This document shows positions 4,975-7,285 of a stretch of 7,285 nt of DNA, piece by piece (positions within the stretch are counted from its first letter, which is position 1; every line of letters begins with the position of its first letter). The notes under the pieces are model-generated. The model ran no database searches. It was not told the DNA's origin and saw nothing but the letters and a program-made list of their open reading frames with translations. The translations under genes were made by a program, and so were the position numbers. Source of the DNA: Alphaproteobacteria bacterium (GTDB taxonomy: Bacteria; Pseudomonadota; Alphaproteobacteria; SMXP01); assembly GCA_021774995.1 (NCBI GenBank), contig JAJFIM010000404.1, positions 1 through 7,285 of the forward strand, in the 5' to 3' direction.

Positions 4975-6183
4975 ATGAGTGAAGCGATTGCCCACGAACT
5001 GAATTGCGCGGTCCCGGCCGGGGCGAACGCCGGCGTGCGGCGTCTTTCCCTCACCTGTTTCAGGTCTTATGAGCGGCTCGACATGGATCTGGACGGTCGG
5101 CCTGTGGTGTTGACCGGCCCAAATGGAGCGGGCAAGACCAATATTTTGGAGGCGCTCTCCTACCTGACGCCGGGCCGGGGTTTGCGCGGGGCGGAATTGA
5201 AAGGCCTTATATGGAATGCCGGAGGAGCGGCGGTAACTGAGTGCGCGAACGGGCGCCCTTGGGCGGTTTCCGCGCTCATAGAAACAGGCGAGGCGCACGT
5301 ACAGGTGGGCGCGGGTCTTGAGATCCAAGCCTCCGGCGCGGCAAAACGCGTGGTGCGGGTTGACGGCGCCCCGGCGGCGGGGCCCGTGGCGCTCGGCCGC
5401 TATCTGCGCGCCGTATGGTTGACCCCGGCAATGGACCGGCTGTTTATGGAAGGCGCCAGCGCTCGGCGGAGATTTTTCGATCGCCTGGCGCTGTCTTTTG
5501 ACAGTGGCCATGCGGCCCGGGTGGGGGCTTATGAAAAGGCTTTGCGCGAGCGCCAGCGCGTTTTAAAAGAGCCGCGATGGGACGCCGCTTGGCTTGATGC
5601 GCTTGAAATCGCCATGGCCGAGAGCGGCGTTGCGGTGGCGGCGGCCCGGAACGAGACCTTGACGCGGCTCAGCGCTGCGCTTGATCGCCGCGGCTTTTCG
5701 ATTTTCCCGCTGCCCGCCTTGGCTTTGGACGGCGGGTTGGAATCGGCGTTAAACGCAACGCCCGCCGCCCAGGTTGAAGACGCCTTCCGCGCGGAGTTGT
5801 CCGCAACGCGGCGGCGGGACGCGGAAGCCGGCCGCTGCCTCACCGGCGCGCACCGGACGGATCTGGTTGTGCGTCACGGGCAAAAAAATGCAGCGGCGCG
5901 GGTCTGTTCCACAGGGGAACAAAAAGCCTTGCTGATTTCTATCGTGTTAGCGCACGCCCAGACGATGACGGCAGTGAACGATCGGCGCACGCCGGTGCTT
6001 CTGCTTGATGAAATTGCCGCCCATTTAGACGAGATAAGACGGGCGGCGCTTTATGATGAAATCTGCGCCAGCGGGTGTCAGGCCTGGATGACGGGAACGG
6101 ACCGCGCACTCTTCAGGCCCTTGGAGGGGCGGGCGCAATTTTTTACAGTATCGGGCGGGTGCGTCCGGCCGGATGAGGGTTAA
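4975..6183 (+). CDS. recF: DNA replication and repair protein RecF
   Basis: The 402-residue protein is an SMC/ABC-type ATPase. It shows RRLSLTCFRSYERL near the N-terminus, Walker A TGPNGAGKTNILEALSYL (P-loop 48-55), the conserved VWLTPAMDRLFMEGASARRRFFDR segment (147-170), the ABC signature STGEQKALLISIVLAHA (312-328) and Walker B LLLDEIAAHLDE (342-353). With RecO and RecR it promotes RecA loading at single-strand gaps and stalled forks. It is somewhat longer than the usual 360-380 residues, mostly through a 20-residue N-terminal extension before the first strand. GTG 5035 would give the shorter form, but neither start has a clear Shine-Dalgarno. A CATAAT at 4954-4959 could be a -10 for a nearly leaderless transcript, though its -35 (TTGAGA, 4928-4933) is 20 bp away. 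gyrB starts 13 bp downstream, suggesting co-transcription. Confidence 0.97.
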   Translation: MSEAIAHELNCAVPAGANAGVRRLSLTCFRSYERLDMDLDGRPVVLTGPNGAGKTNILEALSYLTPGRGLRGAELKGLIWNAGGAAVTECANGRPWAVSALIETGEAHVQVGAGLEIQASGAAKRVVRVDGAPAAGPVALGRYLRAVWLTPAMDRLFMEGASARRRFFDRLALSFDSGHAARVGAYEKALRERQRVLKEPRWDAAWLDALEIAMAESGVAVAAARNETLTRLSAALDRRGFSIFPLPALALDGGLESALNATPAAQVEDAFRAELSATRRRDAEAGRCLTGAHRTDLVVRHGQKNAAARVCSTGEQKALLISIVLAHAQTMTAVNDRRTPVLLLDEIAAHLDEIRRAALYDEICASGCQAWMTGTDRALFRPLEGRAQFFTVSGGCVRPDEG

Positions 6184-6196
6184 GAGGGAAAAAGAA

Positions 6197-7285
6197 ATGG
6201 CGGATCGGGAAAAAGATTCGAGAACCACGACAAAGAATGAAGAGGCGGCTAAGGACTATGGCGCTGAACAGATTAAAGTTCTGCGCGGTCTTGATGCGGT
6301 GCGCAAGCGTCCAGGCATGTATATCGGCGACACCGATGACGGCTCTGGCTTACACCATATGGTCTATGAAGTGGTCGATAACGCCATCGACGAGGCCTTG
6401 GCGGGGTATTGCGATGACGCTCGCGTGATTCTCAATGCAGACGGGTCGGTGACCGTGTCTGACAACGGCCGCGGCATTCCCATAGATATTCATGAAGAAG
6501 AAGGGGTGTCGGCCGCCGAAGTGATCATGACCCAACTTCACGCCGGCGGTAAATTCGATCAGAATTCCTATAAAGTTTCAGGCGGGCTGCACGGCGTGGG
6601 GGTGTCGGTGGTGAATGCGCTTTCAGAGTGGCTGGAATTGCGCATCTGGCGCAGCGGCGGCGAATATTTTATCCGTTTTAAACATGGCGAAGCGGAAGGC
6701 CCTTTGGCGCATGTCGGCGACCAGCCGGGCCGGACGGGCACTCAGCTCACATTCATGCCGTCGACAGACACGTTCACCATGGTTGAGTTTGATTATCAAA
6801 CTCTGGAGCACAGATTGCGCGAATTGGCGTTCTTGAATTCAGGCGTGCACATATCCTTGCGCGACGACCGCCATGTTGAACCTAGGGAAGTTGAGCTGTG
6901 CTATGACGGGGGCTTGGAAGCCTTCGTCCAATATCTTGACCGGACCAAAACGCCCCTCATCGAAAAGCCGCTGGTGATCCGCGCGGAACGCAACGACATT
7001 ACGCTCGAAGCGGCGCTTTGGTGGAATGACAGCTATCACGAAAATGTTTTGTGTTTCACCAATAACATTCCGCAACGAGACGGCGGGACGCATTTGGCGG
7101 GCTTTCGGGCGGCGCTCACCCGCTCGGTGAACGGCTACGCCAACGCGTCGGGCGTGGCCAAGCGCGAAAAAATTGCGTTCACGGGTGATGACGCCAGAGA
7201 AGGGCTGACATGCGTGTTGTCGGTAAAAGCGCCGGACCCCAAATTTTCTTCTCAAACAAAAGACAAACTTGTTTCTTCAGAAGTC
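6197..7285 (+). CDS. gyrB: DNA gyrase subunit B, N-terminal part (3'-truncated by the window)
   Basis: ATG 6197 is preceded by AGAGGG at 6183-6188, the clearest Shine-Dalgarno of the replication genes, and the frame stays open for 363 codons to the window edge. The GHKL ATPase domain is complete: EVVDNAIDEALAG with the general-base Glu58 and Asn62 (E. coli Glu42, Asn46), SDNGRGIPI with Asp89 (Asp73), the ATP lid GGLHGVGVSVVNALS, and RTGTQLTFMPS. The transducer part includes FTNNIPQRDGGTHLAGF and ends in QTKDKLVSSEV, whose Lys355 matches the ATP-contacting Lys337. Arg152 aligns with E. coli Arg136, the main aminocoumarin-contact arginine. GyrB powers ATP-dependent negative supercoiling with GyrA. 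The topoisomerase-primase domain lies beyond the window. The N-terminus is about 16 residues longer than in E. coli, polar and charged. Confidence 0.98.
   Translation, partial: MADREKDSRTTTKNEEAAKDYGAEQIKVLRGLDAVRKRPGMYIGDTDDGSGLHHMVYEVVDNAIDEALAGYCDDARVILNADGSVTVSDNGRGIPIDIHEEEGVSAAEVIMTQLHAGGKFDQNSYKVSGGLHGVGVSVVNALSEWLELRIWRSGGEYFIRFKHGEAEGPLAHVGDQPGRTGTQLTFMPSTDTFTMVEFDYQTLEHRLRELAFLNSGVHISLRDDRHVEPREVELCYDGGLEAFVQYLDRTKTPLIEKPLVIRAERNDITLEAALWWNDSYHENVLCFTNNIPQRDGGTHLAGFRAALTRSVNGYANASGVAKREKIAFTGDDAREGLTCVLSVKAPDPKFSSQTKDKLVSSEV

Noticed and set aside
5905..5913. TGTTCCACA as a DnaA box
   Set aside because: It lies within the conserved signature region of recF and matches the consensus at only 7 of 9 positions, of which about 20 are expected by chance in the window.

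Overview
The window is a replication-gene locus of the dnaA-dnaN-recF-gyrB type, most likely from an alphaproteobacterium. All genes are on the + strand. The order is the 3' end of an enoyl-CoA hydratase gene, rpsT, an AT-rich non-coding gap, a single-domain rhodanese gene, dnaA, dnaN, recF and the first 363 codons of gyrB. The alphaproteobacterial assignment rests on the hydratase-rpsT-dnaA synteny, the style of the DnaA, DnaN and RecF sequences (for example the RecF Walker B block LLLDEIAAHLDE), and moderately high coding GC. I cannot place the organism in an order or family.

Layout: 1-141 is the last 46 codons of the hydratase. 142-300 carries a well-formed sigma70-type promoter (TTGACG-N17-TATAAC) for rpsT (301-567). 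568-1184 is about 617 bp without a convincing gene. It is clearly richer in A+T than its surroundings and holds an 18-bp all-A/T perfect palindrome, a repeated 10-mer and a strongly T-skewed stretch. It is the best candidate in the window for an origin-related region, but it lacks a cluster of canonical DnaA boxes, so that call is tentative. The rhodanese gene (1185-1661) ends in a probable terminator. The dnaA leader (about 1703-1876) contains a possible 26-codon upstream ORF and one near-consensus DnaA box (8 of 9).

dnaA (1829-3427) ends within its own hairpin-plus-T5 terminator. dnaN (3701-4825) has a separate promoter with a perfect extended -10 element. recF (4975-6183) follows after 149 bp, and gyrB starts 13 bp after recF with a good Shine-Dalgarno, so recF and gyrB look co-transcribed.

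Together the genes encode the replication initiator, the sliding clamp, a gap-repair ATPase and the gyrase ATPase subunit, alongside a ribosomal protein and two metabolic genes. The protein-coding content is ordinary housekeeping. The points worth a second look are regulatory: the non-coding gap, the dnaA leader with its overlapping ORF and alternative starts, and the dnaN promoter. I found no mobile element, CRISPR array, rRNA or tRNA, and no evidence of an undescribed system.
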